Numbered from the stretch's first letter, positions 52,614 to 61,829 are shown. The stretch: DNA of 64,000 nucleotides from Shimia sp040225985 (GCF_040225985.1 NZ_JBBPEU010000008.1:1-64000); one strand, 5' to 3'. Program-made: numbers and translations. The notes: generated from the letters alone by a model not told the origin.

Positions 52614-52958
52614 CTAATCCTTGCCTGCTTTCAGTGCGTTGAATAATCCGAATATTGAGATCAGGACGACAAATAAGATAGGAAGCTCCAATCCGTAGAC
52701 GCTCGGAAATACTATCATGAAAAGACCGACTAGGATGTGGACAAAAAATAGAAAGATCGCCCATTTCCTAGCTTTGTTCGATCCTCGCTTTACGGAAAGA
52801 CCACACCAAAGAGTCAACGAAAGCCACAACACCGTCGCAAATAGGTTTTGAATCTGTCCAATACTGACGCTGACGTATAGCAAAAAAGCTAGTAGGGCCG
52901 CATAGACACCCGACAACGCCAATAGGCTAAGTGCGGTTCTTCGATAATACTGTGTCAT
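52614..52958 (-). CDS. Hypothetical multi-pass membrane protein
   Basis: A 114-residue protein with four hydrophobic segments (LSLLALSGVYAALLAFLLYV, QNLFATVLWLSLTLWCGLSV, WAIFLFFVHILVGLFMIVF, LPILFVVLISIFGLF) joined by short loops, one with basic residues (KRGSNKARKW). No family is recognised. GTAGGAGA precedes the ATG. It lies 71 bases downstream of hsdR on the same strand and is AT-rich, like the island genes, so it may be a passenger of the restriction locus. Confidence 0.62.
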   Translation of the reverse strand: MTQYYRRTALSLLALSGVYAALLAFLLYVSVSIGQIQNLFATVLWLSLTLWCGLSVKRGSNKARKWAIFLFFVHILVGLFMIVFPSVYGLELPILFVVLISIFGLFNALKAGKD

Positions 52959-53029
52959 ATTTTCTCCTACATTCTAGGATAGTAGTTGGTCATCTGCAAA
53001 AATTGGTAATTTTCGAGTGGCTGTACTTG

Positions 53030-55993
53030 CTATCCGCTCATAGCCTGCCTCTGCGCCCTCTTGAAGAAGTGACGAGTCGCCTGTTCTCGGGCTTCCTTGT
53101 CGGTCATCACCACGTTGCGCATCTCGTTGTCCTGCTGGAACATCTTCACCATTCCTTGAAAGAACGCTTGCGAGAATGCGTTGTAGACCACATCAGCCGG
53201 ATTGTTGCGCATCATGTCCAGCATGTTGTCATCAAGAACCTCTCGATTCACGCGCTCAAACCGCAGAAAGTCCTCCCGCGAGAAATTCGTGCCATGGCGC
53301 TCGTTGAATGAGTCGATGATCTCGGAAAGGGATTTCTCTTCTTCCACGGTATATGGGTTCACGCCGAACTCGCTGATAGGTGATAGCGTGGCAGTTTCGC
53401 CAGCATTCAGTGATGCGCTGCCTTCCGCTTCTTTTTGTAGCCGGAAAGCGGACAGTTCGAGCATATCGTCGCTGACGTCGATGTCCGGTGGCACATCCCG
53501 TGACGGGAGCAAGCGCGATAGCCACGAGCAGTAAGCATAGAGCTTCTCAAGCCATGGGTCGCTCAGCTTCACCACTTGCGCAACAAAGCTGTAGAACCGA
53601 GCAAAACTCTTTAGTAGCTGCCGGAACTCTTCCTTTTGCGCGTCATCTTCATCCAGATCGAACCGCGCGACGGCCAACCGAACCGTACCTTCCAGTTCGA
53701 GCCGATCTTGGTCCCCAAGCTCACCCTTGAAGAAACGATTGGCGAACCGCTCGACCTCGTCGCTGACCACGTAGGAGGAGCCAGAGATGCGTTGTTCGAG
53801 ATCGTAAATTTGGTTCAGGTCGGTGCGTTCTTCCAACTCTGAAACCTCAAAGAAGGGCGCGAACGCCTCTTTGATTTCGTCCATCGAGTTCTGAAAGTCG
53901 AAGACGAAGGTTCTTTTTTTGTCAGAGTGGGTTCGGTTGAGCCTTGCCAGTGTTTGAACCGCCTGCAGCCCCGCCAGCTTCTTATCAACATACATCGCAA
54001 CGAGTTTGGGTTGGTCGAACCCCGTCTGATACTTCTCAGCGACGACAAGTATCTGGAACTCATCCCCATCAAAGCGTTTGGGCAACTCCGTTTCCGGGAA
54101 GCCGTTTGCTATTGCCTCGGTCCAAGTTTGACCGTCCACGTCCTTGTCACCGGAAAAGGCCACGAGCGCCTTCAAATCAGGATAGCCCTTGTCCTCGATA
54201 TAGGCGTTGATTTGTAGCCAGTAGCGTAACGCGTGTTCGCGGCTTTGGGTGACCACCATGGCCTTGGCTTTGCCGCCCAACTCTTTGGATACATGGCGTC
54301 GGAAGTGCTCGACAATCACCTCAACCTTCTGGTCTATAGCGCTCGGATGCAGCGAGGCGTAGCGGGCCACCCGTGCCTGTGCCTTCCGGCCTCGGAACTC
54401 TGGGTCATCCTCTATGGCCTTCTCCAACTGGTAGTAGGCTTTGTAGGTTGTGTAATTCTGCAGGACGTCGAGGATAAACCCTTCCTCAATCGCTTGCCGC
54501 ATCGAGTAGAGATGGAACGGGTGTGGCTTCCCGTCTTCACCAAGCCGCCCGAACCGTTCCAGCGTGACGTTTCTTGGGGTAGCTGTGAAAGCAAGGAACG
54601 AGATGTTCTTCTGCGGACCTCTGGCCTTCTGATGGGCAAGGATAAGGTCTTCGATGTCATCCGAACTCGCGGCTTCGCGGGTCAACGCATTTGCCATTGC
54701 TTGCGCCGCCTTCCCGGATTGCGAAGAGTGCGCCTCGTCGATGATCACCGCAAAGTTCTTTGAGGACTGCCCCGAGATCGCCGCGAGGTGTTCCGTTCCG
54801 AATTTCTGAATGGTCGTGATGATGATGCGGGCACCGTCCTCAATGGCTTTCTTAAGGTCGCGGGAGGTTCCGTCGATCTTCCTCACCACGCCATCGGTTT
54901 GGGCAAAGCCGCCGATCACGTTCTGCAGTTGCCTATCCAGCACCAGACGGTCAGTCACGATGATGGCGGTATCGAACAAGGGCCTGTCGTCATCGTCATG
55001 CAGGTTGATGATCTGGTGCGCGGTCCACGCGATGGTGTTTGATTTGCCAGACCCGGCACTGTGCTGGATGAGGTAATTCTGCCCAGCGCCATGCGCCCTC
55101 GCATCGGCCAGAAGTTTCCGCACCGCATCCAATTGTTGAAAACGGGGGAAGATCAGCACTTCCTTGCCACCACCGCGTTCAAGATGAATAAAGCGGCCTA
55201 TAAGGTCCAGCAGCACCTCGCGCGACAGCACCGCTTTGCCATCCGGCAGGTCTTTGTAAAGGTAAGCCGTCCGGTTCTCTCCGGGCACATCTGGGTTGCC
55301 TGCACCGCCATCACGGCCCCTATTTAGGGGCAGGAAACGGGTCTTCCCATTCATAAGGCGGGTCGTCATCGAGACGTTGTCTTGGTCCACCGCAAGGTGC
55401 ACGATAGCGCCCCGCTTGAAGGTCAACAGAGGTTCCCCTGCGGGCGAGCGGTCTTTGCGATACTGGCGTTCGGCATGTTTGAAGGTCTGCTGGGTCAGCA
55501 GGTTCTTTACCTCAAGTGTCGTGACGGGAATTCCGTTCACGAAGGTCACGAGGTCAATCGCGTTCTTGTTCCTTGCAGAATAGGCCACCTGCCGCATCAC
55601 CGAAAGGATGTTCGCCTCATACAGGCGGGTCAGGTCGGGGTTCAGGTTCGAGGCGGGTTTGAAGAAGCACAAGGAAAAGCGGATGTTCGGCACCAGTTTG
55701 ATGCCTTCGCGCAGCACGACATGGGTCGGGTTCTGCTTTAGCGCCTGTTCAAGACGCTTCAACACCTCCGACTCTGCCTGCGCGCTGTAGTGATCTTCCA
55801 GCGTCTGCCATGCCTCAGGTTGGGTCTCCCTGAGAAAGCGGAACAGCAGCGCCGTATCAAGCGCATGGGCGATGTCATAGTGCGATGGGCAATTGCGCTC
55901 GATGTAACCTTGCTCGGAGGTCAGGCAGGCGACAATGTGAGCCTCAAAGACCTTTTCCTGATGGATGTCGACAGTGGTGTGGGTGTCGGTCAT
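53030..55993 (-). CDS. hsdR: Type I restriction enzyme R subunit (HsdR)
   Basis: HsdR, 987 residues, the DNA translocase/nuclease subunit of a type I restriction system. The N-terminal nuclease domain has the PD-(D/E)xK-type core at NAIDLVTFVNG (Asp147) and TLEVKN (Glu161, Lys163). The helicase region has motif I SAGSGKSNTI (317), motif II DEAH (419-422) in VIIDEAHSSQSG, motif III AFTATPRN and motif VI LARLNRTHSDKK. A C-terminal helical assembly domain follows. The ATG overlaps the stop of the CBS-HEPN-like gene by 4 nt (ATGA), so hsdR is translated with it. Confidence 0.95.
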   Translation of the reverse strand: MTDTHTTVDIHQEKVFEAHIVACLTSEQGYIERNCPSHYDIAHALDTALLFRFLRETQPEAWQTLEDHYSAQAESEVLKRLEQALKQNPTHVVLREGIKLVPNIRFSLCFFKPASNLNPDLTRLYEANILSVMRQVAYSARNKNAIDLVTFVNGIPVTTLEVKNLLTQQTFKHAERQYRKDRSPAGEPLLTFKRGAIVHLAVDQDNVSMTTRLMNGKTRFLPLNRGRDGGAGNPDVPGENRTAYLYKDLPDGKAVLSREVLLDLIGRFIHLERGGGKEVLIFPRFQQLDAVRKLLADARAHGAGQNYLIQHSAGSGKSNTIAWTAHQIINLHDDDDRPLFDTAIIVTDRLVLDRQLQNVIGGFAQTDGVVRKIDGTSRDLKKAIEDGARIIITTIQKFGTEHLAAISGQSSKNFAVIIDEAHSSQSGKAAQAMANALTREAASSDDIEDLILAHQKARGPQKNISFLAFTATPRNVTLERFGRLGEDGKPHPFHLYSMRQAIEEGFILDVLQNYTTYKAYYQLEKAIEDDPEFRGRKAQARVARYASLHPSAIDQKVEVIVEHFRRHVSKELGGKAKAMVVTQSREHALRYWLQINAYIEDKGYPDLKALVAFSGDKDVDGQTWTEAIANGFPETELPKRFDGDEFQILVVAEKYQTGFDQPKLVAMYVDKKLAGLQAVQTLARLNRTHSDKKRTFVFDFQNSMDEIKEAFAPFFEVSELEERTDLNQIYDLEQRISGSSYVVSDEVERFANRFFKGELGDQDRLELEGTVRLAVARFDLDEDDAQKEEFRQLLKSFARFYSFVAQVVKLSDPWLEKLYAYCSWLSRLLPSRDVPPDIDVSDDMLELSAFRLQKEAEGSASLNAGETATLSPISEFGVNPYTVEEEKSLSEIIDSFNERHGTNFSREDFLRFERVNREVLDDNMLDMMRNNPADVVYNAFSQAFFQGMVKMFQQDNEMRNVVMTDKEAREQATRHFFKRAQRQAMSG

Positions 55994-56835
55994 GAATGCT
56001 GATCTCTGAGTTCGGCAATGCGATTTGAAATGAGTGTGCGTAGGCGTATCAGATTTCGCACTTGTTCGGGCAACTGCATCACATCCGGGAACGGCGCGCC
56101 ATGGGCAATGTTGTTACGGAATATCCTTATTTCGTGGCGTTCTTGTATCACCCACGACCTGTGCTGCGTCCCGTCGAAGCAATGGGTGAGCAGATCGAGC
56201 TTCACGCCGAACCCCACAGAGAGGATTGCATGACCAGAACTTTCAGCACCACGAGCACGCGCCAAGCCTTTTTGCAACTCGTCGCGCAGGTTCGGGGAGA
56301 TTAACCTTTCCCACTCATCCGTATCAGGAAAGCTTTCCCTTATCAGATCACCGATCAGCCGCTCTACATCGATGATCTGAGCGAAAAGCGCGGTTCTCAC
56401 AGGAAGGCGCTCAAGGTCATATGGCGTTACCAGCCCGACGACCTGACCCTCTTCTTGAACGAACTCCACCGGATGCCCTGTCAGTCCGTGAATGTATACC
56501 AAGAGGTTCCGATTCGACGGATGCGCTTGTGTGATTGCAGAACCATCAAGACAATCGGAGGCACGAATAGTCTTGTTTCTGAATGGGACTTTCTCGCGAT
56601 GAAGAAGGCCGATGATTGGGGCAGATGTATCTGCCGCGTTCGCGGAATCGATAACGGGAACCGCATCAAAGACCGTTGGAACGCGTTCCATAACGCTTTG
56701 CGCGGGTTCGTTGGCGGTGCAGCAGATGAACTCGTGGCGCGGCGTCATTATGTTGGAAAGGGTTAACTGAGCTTGAACGTTTTTCAGATCGTTCAAGTGG
56801 CGTTCGTCCGAGAACTCAACCATTGTCGCACTCAC
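55990..56835 (-). CDS. CBS-domain protein with C-terminal HEPN-like domain, inside the hsd operon
   Basis: A 281-residue protein not found in standard type I operons. Residues about 25-145 look like a pair of CBS motifs, modules that bind adenine nucleotides or SAM (SNIMTPRHEFICCTANEPAQ, FDAVPVIDSANAAD, then QVVGLVTPYDLERL). Residues about 155-281 are helical. Near their middle, IRIFRNNIAHGAPFP contains R240-x4-H245 (RNNIAH), the HEPN motif linked to RNase activity; an NLIRLRTLISNRIAEL helix follows, as in HEPN domains. A GTG start overlaps the hsdS stop (GTGA), and the stop overlaps the hsdR start (ATGA). An ATG at 56823 is an alternative start. No close family is recognised; the fusion is inferred by eye and is moderately secure. 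Confidence 0.68.
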   Translation of the reverse strand: MSATMVEFSDERHLNDLKNVQAQLTLSNIMTPRHEFICCTANEPAQSVMERVPTVFDAVPVIDSANAADTSAPIIGLLHREKVPFRNKTIRASDCLDGSAITQAHPSNRNLLVYIHGLTGHPVEFVQEEGQVVGLVTPYDLERLPVRTALFAQIIDVERLIGDLIRESFPDTDEWERLISPNLRDELQKGLARARGAESSGHAILSVGFGVKLDLLTHCFDGTQHRSWVIQERHEIRIFRNNIAHGAPFPDVMQLPEQVRNLIRLRTLISNRIAELRDQHS

Positions 56836-58181
56836 GCGCCCATCTCCTCTTGAATGGCGTCGAGGTGGCGGTCGGGGGTGCCGGATTTGGCGTAGGTCGT
56901 CACGTCGATCTGACCCGTGACAGCGGCGGTGATCAGGGCAGAGCGGTATTCTTTGAGGTGGTCGATGGAGGAGTTGGTTTTTTCTTGCAGGCTTTTGTTG
57001 TGATCTCGCATTGCTAGATAATTTCGGATGATTCCAGCTTGGACATCCAACGGTGGCACCGGAAATTTCATATTGAACAGTTGATCTGACCGCAGCTTTT
57101 TTGTTCCGTGAGCCGCTTCCTCAACGAACGTCATCAAGACAGATGAGAAGCCCTGAAGCATCAATTGCAAATACTCACTGCTTGCCACTCGATTGTCGGA
57201 AATAAGTGCCTTCATATCCTGATTGATTGTGCCCTCACATCCCAGCCGACACACTGGAACGTATCGCGCAAGTATCATCCCTCTGACAACGATCAAAACC
57301 GCACCCTCTGGAATCAGCGACAAAGCAGAACCCTTAACCGCTGCTTCTGACACGTGATCTGGAACATCCTCAATAACGTCCACTTTCATATCCTTTGGAG
57401 ACACCCAAGGAATTTCCCCGACCCAAAAGTCATCGCGGTCTTTCGATGGAGTTGCCCCCCCTTTGGAAGAGACGAAATGCTTGAGCGGAATGAAGCGCCA
57501 CCCCTGCGCCAAATCGGATAACCACTCACCGCCATTGCCTCTCTGCACGTTGGCCCCGCCAAGGACGGCAGCCTCTAAGGCTTCCACCTGTCGTTCTGCG
57601 AGCAACGCCACCAACCGCTGCTTTTTCTCGATCAGCAGGTCTATTCTTGCGGTCTCACGGTCCAGAAAGTCGGCAATCTGGCGTTGGGTCGCGAGGTCAA
57701 ACAACGGAACGGGAATCTGCCCCAGCATTGACTGATTTAGACCATCGCGCGTCTCCTGACTCGAAAGATTTCGAATCTCGCGATACAGAGAAGTCAGCCA
57801 CCAGTATAGAAACCTGCTTTCCCCCGAGTAGTCAGAGATACACCCCAAAGACTGATTGCCGTATGCGTCTATCCCCATGCGCGCAACTGTGCCTTTCGTC
57901 TTTCCCTGTCCTGCTAACGCCATTATCAGCGAATCTTTCGGAAAGAGTTTGGTCGCGGACCTCTCTACTGCCTGTCGTGTGATGTGGGCGGTAGGGTTCT
58001 GCACAATTCCCTGGTTCACCTCTCCAGAACCGATCCAAGGAATGTCGCCGCCTTCCCAGTAATCGAGATTTCCTTTGTCTGGTGTGCCGCCAGAGAATAT
58101 GCGGGACACCAGACCGAGACGAACATAATTGCCCTTCAAATGGTTAGTCTGCGGGAAGAAGTCGATGATCGCGCCACTCAC
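56832..58181 (-). CDS. hsdS: Type I restriction-modification specificity subunit (HsdS)
   Basis: HsdS, 449 residues, recognises a bipartite DNA site. Two target-recognition domains are visible: the first around residues 10-160 (SRIFSGGTPDKGNLDYWEGG, IPWIGSGEVNQGIV) and the second around 225-390 (FVSSKGGATPSKDRDDFWVG, IPWVSPKDMKVD). They are separated by a conserved coiled-coil helix (QRQIADFLDRETARIDLLIE), with a second copy near the end (GIIRNYLAMRDHNKSLQEKT). GTG start, overlapping hsdM by 4 nt; the stop overlaps the CBS-HEPN-like start. The TRDs are the part that varies between strains, so the target sequence cannot be predicted. Confidence 0.95.
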   Translation of the reverse strand: MSGAIIDFFPQTNHLKGNYVRLGLVSRIFSGGTPDKGNLDYWEGGDIPWIGSGEVNQGIVQNPTAHITRQAVERSATKLFPKDSLIMALAGQGKTKGTVARMGIDAYGNQSLGCISDYSGESRFLYWWLTSLYREIRNLSSQETRDGLNQSMLGQIPVPLFDLATQRQIADFLDRETARIDLLIEKKQRLVALLAERQVEALEAAVLGGANVQRGNGGEWLSDLAQGWRFIPLKHFVSSKGGATPSKDRDDFWVGEIPWVSPKDMKVDVIEDVPDHVSEAAVKGSALSLIPEGAVLIVVRGMILARYVPVCRLGCEGTINQDMKALISDNRVASSEYLQLMLQGFSSVLMTFVEEAAHGTKKLRSDQLFNMKFPVPPLDVQAGIIRNYLAMRDHNKSLQEKTNSSIDHLKEYRSALITAAVTGQIDVTTYAKSGTPDRHLDAIQEEMGA

Positions 58182-60199
58182 TCAACCACCTCCGCCAACA
58201 AACCAGCAATCTCTGCTTCCAGCGCCTTCAACTCGGTGTCGATGTCTTCCAGCGGACGGGGTGGCACGTATTTGTAGAAGTAGCGGTTGAAGTTAATCTC
58301 ATACCCGACACGCCCGACGCCGCCATCCTGCGCGTCGGTGTGACTCTCATCCACCCAAGCATCGGGGACGAAGGGCAGAACCTCGCGCGCGACATAGGCA
58401 CGCCAGTCCTCGTTCAGCGGCACCAGTTCGTGATCGCGCAGATCGGTGTCGGGTTCGGGGTTGCCCTTCTTGTCGATGCAGACCTCGGCATCCTCATCGC
58501 GTTCCGACAGCGCGGACAGGATGGATTTCTTCACAGGTGCGCCCACCTTGACGTCAAACGCCTTCAGAGCCGCGGAAAGTGCCCTGTCAAAGTCCTCTCG
58601 GTCAATCCATCGCTCATCCGCTGGCAATGCCTCCAGCGCTTCTAGAACGCGGCTTTGGACACCTTCATCCAGCCTGAGGAAAGGCTTCGCCTCACGCAAT
58701 GTTTCGAGTGCTTCAGGCGTGACAGCAAAGGCCAGCTTCAGAGGGCGCTCTACGCGGATTTCCCGATAGCCAAAGTCGGTCGTGTCGAAGATTTTCGAGA
58801 ACTCACCCCAGCCGGAACTGCCGTTCAGCATCTTGGCATAGATGTCGGCGATCTCGTTACAGGCATCCTCCGGGATTTCCCTCCGCTTGGACCCAAGGGA
58901 TTTACGCATGGATTTCCAGAAGCGTTCCCCACTGGCATCGATCAGTTGCACCTTGCCGCGTCTCACGGCGTCCTTGCGGTTGGTCAGCAGCCAGACATAA
59001 GTCTGAATGCCAGTGTTGTAGAAGAGGTCGGTGGGCAGGGCGATGATCGCCTCGACCCAATCGTTTTCGAGCATCCAGCGGCGGATTTCGCTTTCGCCCG
59101 ACCCGGCTCCTCCGGTGAACAAGGGCGACCCGTTCATAACGATGCCAATGCGAGACCCCTGTTCGTCTTGGCGCATCTTCGAAATCATGTGCTGCAGGAA
59201 CAGAAGTTGCCCATCCGAGATACGCGGGAGACCTGCCCCAAAGCGCCCCTCAAGGCCCAACTCAGCGGCCTCTTCCTTGATCGGGTCTGCGTATTTCTTC
59301 CAGTCCACGCCATAAGGCGGGTTGGAAAGCATATAGTGAAAGGATTTGCCCTTGTGCGCGTCCTGCGTGAGCGTGTTGCCAAAGGCGATGTTCTCGGGGT
59401 TATGACCCGTCACCAGCATGTCGGACTTACAGATTGCGAAGGACTCGGGGTTCAGTTCCTGCCCGAAGAGTTCGACGCGAATGCGGTCGTTCAGCGTCTG
59501 CATCTCCATTTCGGCAATCGACAACATGCCCCCCGTGCCCGCTGCCGGGTCATACACTTGGCGAATGACGCCAGAGCCGGTGAGCGCATCCGTGTCGTTG
59601 GCCAGCAGAAGCGAGACAATCAGACGGATGACTTCACGGGGCGTGTAATGTTCCCCTGCGGTCTCATTCGAGATTTCCGAAAACTGGCGGATAAGGTCTT
59701 CGAACAGATAACCCATTTCTAGGTTCGAAACTCTATCTGGGTGTAAATCCTGTTGAGATACGATATCAAATACTTGGTACAGAAGCCCGGCATCATTCAG
59801 GCGCTTGAGCTGGTCGGTGAACAAGAACTTGTCGAGGAAGATGTCGCGCACAGCGCTCGAGAACTTGGTGATGTAATCAATCAGGTTCTTGTGGATGTCC
59901 TTTGCGTCTTGCCCTTTAAGCGATGCAAAGGTGAATCGGGACAGGTTGTACAGCTGGATGTTCTGTCCAACCACGCCTGACAGCAGTGTATCCCGCGCTT
60001 CATCATCCATCTCATTCGGCAGGGAATCCGCCATTCTGAGAACATCCTGTTTGGTCGCTTCGAGGATACAGTCAAGGCGGCGCAGCACGACGAAGGGTAA
60101 AATCACTCGACCATATTCGGACTGCCTGAAGTCCCCCCGAAGCAGTTCAGCAATGGACCAAACGAACGACCCAAGCGACTTGATGTCAGTTGAACTCAT
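58178..60199 (-). CDS. hsdM: Type I restriction-modification DNA methyltransferase (HsdM)
   Basis: HsdM, 673 residues, an N6-adenine methyltransferase that uses SAM. Motif I DPAAGTGGMLSIAE (217-224 core) binds SAM, and the catalytic motif IV is SNPPYGVDWKKYAD (NPPY 293-296). The N-terminal HsdM_N helices (SFVWSIAELLRGDFRQSEYG) bind HsdS. It is longer than E. coli HsdM (529) because of a C-terminal extension of about 150 residues. It begins the operon, with a ribosome binding site GAAGGTGAG before ATG 60199, and its stop overlaps the GTG of hsdS. Confidence 0.96.
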   Translation of the reverse strand: MSSTDIKSLGSFVWSIAELLRGDFRQSEYGRVILPFVVLRRLDCILEATKQDVLRMADSLPNEMDDEARDTLLSGVVGQNIQLYNLSRFTFASLKGQDAKDIHKNLIDYITKFSSAVRDIFLDKFLFTDQLKRLNDAGLLYQVFDIVSQQDLHPDRVSNLEMGYLFEDLIRQFSEISNETAGEHYTPREVIRLIVSLLLANDTDALTGSGVIRQVYDPAAGTGGMLSIAEMEMQTLNDRIRVELFGQELNPESFAICKSDMLVTGHNPENIAFGNTLTQDAHKGKSFHYMLSNPPYGVDWKKYADPIKEEAAELGLEGRFGAGLPRISDGQLLFLQHMISKMRQDEQGSRIGIVMNGSPLFTGGAGSGESEIRRWMLENDWVEAIIALPTDLFYNTGIQTYVWLLTNRKDAVRRGKVQLIDASGERFWKSMRKSLGSKRREIPEDACNEIADIYAKMLNGSSGWGEFSKIFDTTDFGYREIRVERPLKLAFAVTPEALETLREAKPFLRLDEGVQSRVLEALEALPADERWIDREDFDRALSAALKAFDVKVGAPVKKSILSALSERDEDAEVCIDKKGNPEPDTDLRDHELVPLNEDWRAYVAREVLPFVPDAWVDESHTDAQDGGVGRVGYEINFNRYFYKYVPPRPLEDIDTELKALEAEIAGLLAEVVE

Positions 60200-60355
60200 G
60201 ACTCACCTTCTCAAATGACTTTTGAATACGATTGCTGAATCAGCCGGGGGTTGCAAGTCAATGGGTACGACGACTCAAAGTTGGTTTTGTTTTGCCGAAA
60301 AAATTTGAGAGCCGGAGATTGATAGGGCAGCCCTCGCTGTCACCCCCGTAGGGTA

Positions 60356-61009
60356 TCATTCTTCGCTGCCCCAGATCAAATTTCCAAGGTACTCCAACCG
60401 TTGACCAGCATAAATGAGGGCGCGCTCTGAGCGACCAGAAATGTCAATAGCAGGTAGGTCTTCGATATAGCCTGAGGCAGCTGACCATGCTTTTCCCGGT
60501 GCAGACAGCATTCCAGCCCATAGTTCTTTTGTGGTCGGCAAATCTTCGACATCAGGTATCAAGTCAGCACAGTTGAAACTCTGCATTGCTTGTCTTTGCC
60601 CTGCTGCCGGGTCATCGGGGTTATCCAAAGCCCCTTCCAAGCCCGCCATATCGCGCGCTGTGTCACAAGCATCTTGAACCTCCAAAGCCAAGCCGCCTGC
60701 AATAACCGCTACGCCCACAAGCGGAATTGCCTCGCCAACCGACGTGGCAACATTTCTTGCCCCGGATTTCGCCATTCTTGATGAAACTCGCTTTGACGTT
60801 TTACGCACAACTTCCCGAGAGGCTTTTCTGGACGCGATCTTCTGACTGGCTTCCCTAGCGGCGACGGTACTTAATCCGACTGCAGATGCAGCAGAAGACA
60901 CAGCCGTGTACACGCCACTTATGGTGACCGTCGCAATGTTCAGGGTAAGCGACGCCAGCAGAAGCAACGTCAAGAGAGATTTTGAAGTCCAACGAAAAAT
61001 GCGAAACAT
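60356..61009 (-). CDS. Hypothetical membrane protein between hsdM and the recombinase
   Basis: A 217-residue protein of unknown function. An N-terminal helix (SKSLLTLLLLASLTLNIATV) and a second hydrophobic stretch (GEAIPLVGVAVIAGGLALEV) flank an Arg/Lys/Ser-rich segment (SRKASREVVRKTSKRVSSRM). The C-terminal about 90 residues are acidic (YIEDLPAIDISGRSERALIY), with two cysteines (DACDTAR, SFNCADL). The start at 61009 (MFRIFRW) is chosen; upstream sequence does not look like protein. It is 156 bases upstream of hsdM on the same strand and could share its promoter region, which would make it part of the defence locus. Confidence 0.55.
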   Translation of the reverse strand: MFRIFRWTSKSLLTLLLLASLTLNIATVTISGVYTAVSSAASAVGLSTVAAREASQKIASRKASREVVRKTSKRVSSRMAKSGARNVATSVGEAIPLVGVAVIAGGLALEVQDACDTARDMAGLEGALDNPDDPAAGQRQAMQSFNCADLIPDVEDLPTTKELWAGMLSAPGKAWSAASGYIEDLPAIDISGRSERALIYAGQRLEYLGNLIWGSEE

Positions 61010-61185
61010 CTGAATCCTTTTCTTTGCTGGCCCCAACATAGCAAAGAAGGCGCTCGCTTTCTTGTCATCGTAAGACAGGAACTTGGGAAGTTCGGACAAT
61101 CTATTTCTCGCGAGGGCCGTCCGATTTGGGCAAGGTCTTTCGGACGCTTCTGGAAACCCTCGAGGGGCGTCCCTTTTAAATGGTG

Positions 61186-61214
61186 TTGACAATTATCGTA
61201 CGCTTTCCGATAAG
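61186..61214 (+). promoter_or_regulatory. Recombinase promoter with overlapping operator-like inverted repeat
   Basis: TTGACA (61186-61191), 17-base spacer, GATAAG (61209-61214): a near-consensus sigma-70 promoter about 40 bases before the ATG of the serine recombinase. Within it, TTATCG (61193-61198) and CGATAA (61208-61213) form a perfect 6-bp inverted repeat, 15 bases centre to centre, spanning from just after -35 to -10. This is where a repressor, possibly the recombinase itself or another island protein, would block transcription. Confidence 0.6.
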
Positions 61215-61251
61215 AGCCTTTAAGTCAATTCGGACAGGATGAAGCATCACC

Positions 61252-61815
61252 ATGACATGTACCGTCGGATATGCCCGCACATCGACAGTAGACCAGACAG
61301 CAGGCTATGAGGCTCAGCAGCGAGACCTTGAAGCAGCAGGATGCACTCGCATCTTTAAGGAACAGACCTCTGGTGCTGATGCCGACAGGCCCGAGCTTGC
61401 CAAGGCTCTGGACTACCTCAGAGACGGTGACGTCTTTGTGGTGACCAAGATCGACAGGCTAGCCCGCAATACGAAGCATCTGTTGGAGATCACGGAGACC
61501 GTTGAGGCCCGTGGGGCAAGCCTTCGCGTCCTCGATATGGGCCTCGATACGGGCACGCCCAACGGCAAGCTGATGCTCACCATGCTCGGAGCCATTGGCG
61601 AGTTTGAGCGGGCCATGATGCTGGAACGTCAGCGGGAGGGAATTGCTAAGGCCAAAGCGGCTGGCCTCTACAAAGGCAGGAAGCCTATGGAAGCCGAGAA
61701 GGTGAACCGGATTGTGTCCCTTAAGGCTGATGGTATGGCACCCGCGAAGATCGCCCGTGAGGTGGGCGTGGCAAGATCGACGGTCTACCGGATACTGGAA
61801 CAGCAGGTGGGGTGA
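61252..61815 (+). CDS. Serine recombinase (resolvase/invertase family)
   Basis: A 187-residue small serine recombinase of the Tn3 resolvase/DNA-invertase type. The active Ser is in VGYARTSTVDQT (about residue 11), with the conserved DRLARNTKHLLEIT and GTPNGKLMLTMLGAIGEFER helix. A C-terminal helix-turn-helix follows (KIAREVGVARSTVYRILEQQ). It cuts and rejoins DNA at short sites. A strong promoter with an inverted repeat lies upstream. Directly repeated sequences at 61830 and 62174 follow within 400 bases and are candidate recombination or regulatory sites. Confidence 0.95.
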   Translation: MTCTVGYARTSTVDQTAGYEAQQRDLEAAGCTRIFKEQTSGADADRPELAKALDYLRDGDVFVVTKIDRLARNTKHLLEITETVEARGASLRVLDMGLDTGTPNGKLMLTMLGAIGEFERAMMLERQREGIAKAKAAGLYKGRKPMEAEKVNRIVSLKADGMAPAKIAREVGVARSTVYRILEQQVG

Positions 61816-61829
61816 AGGGCAAACCCCGC

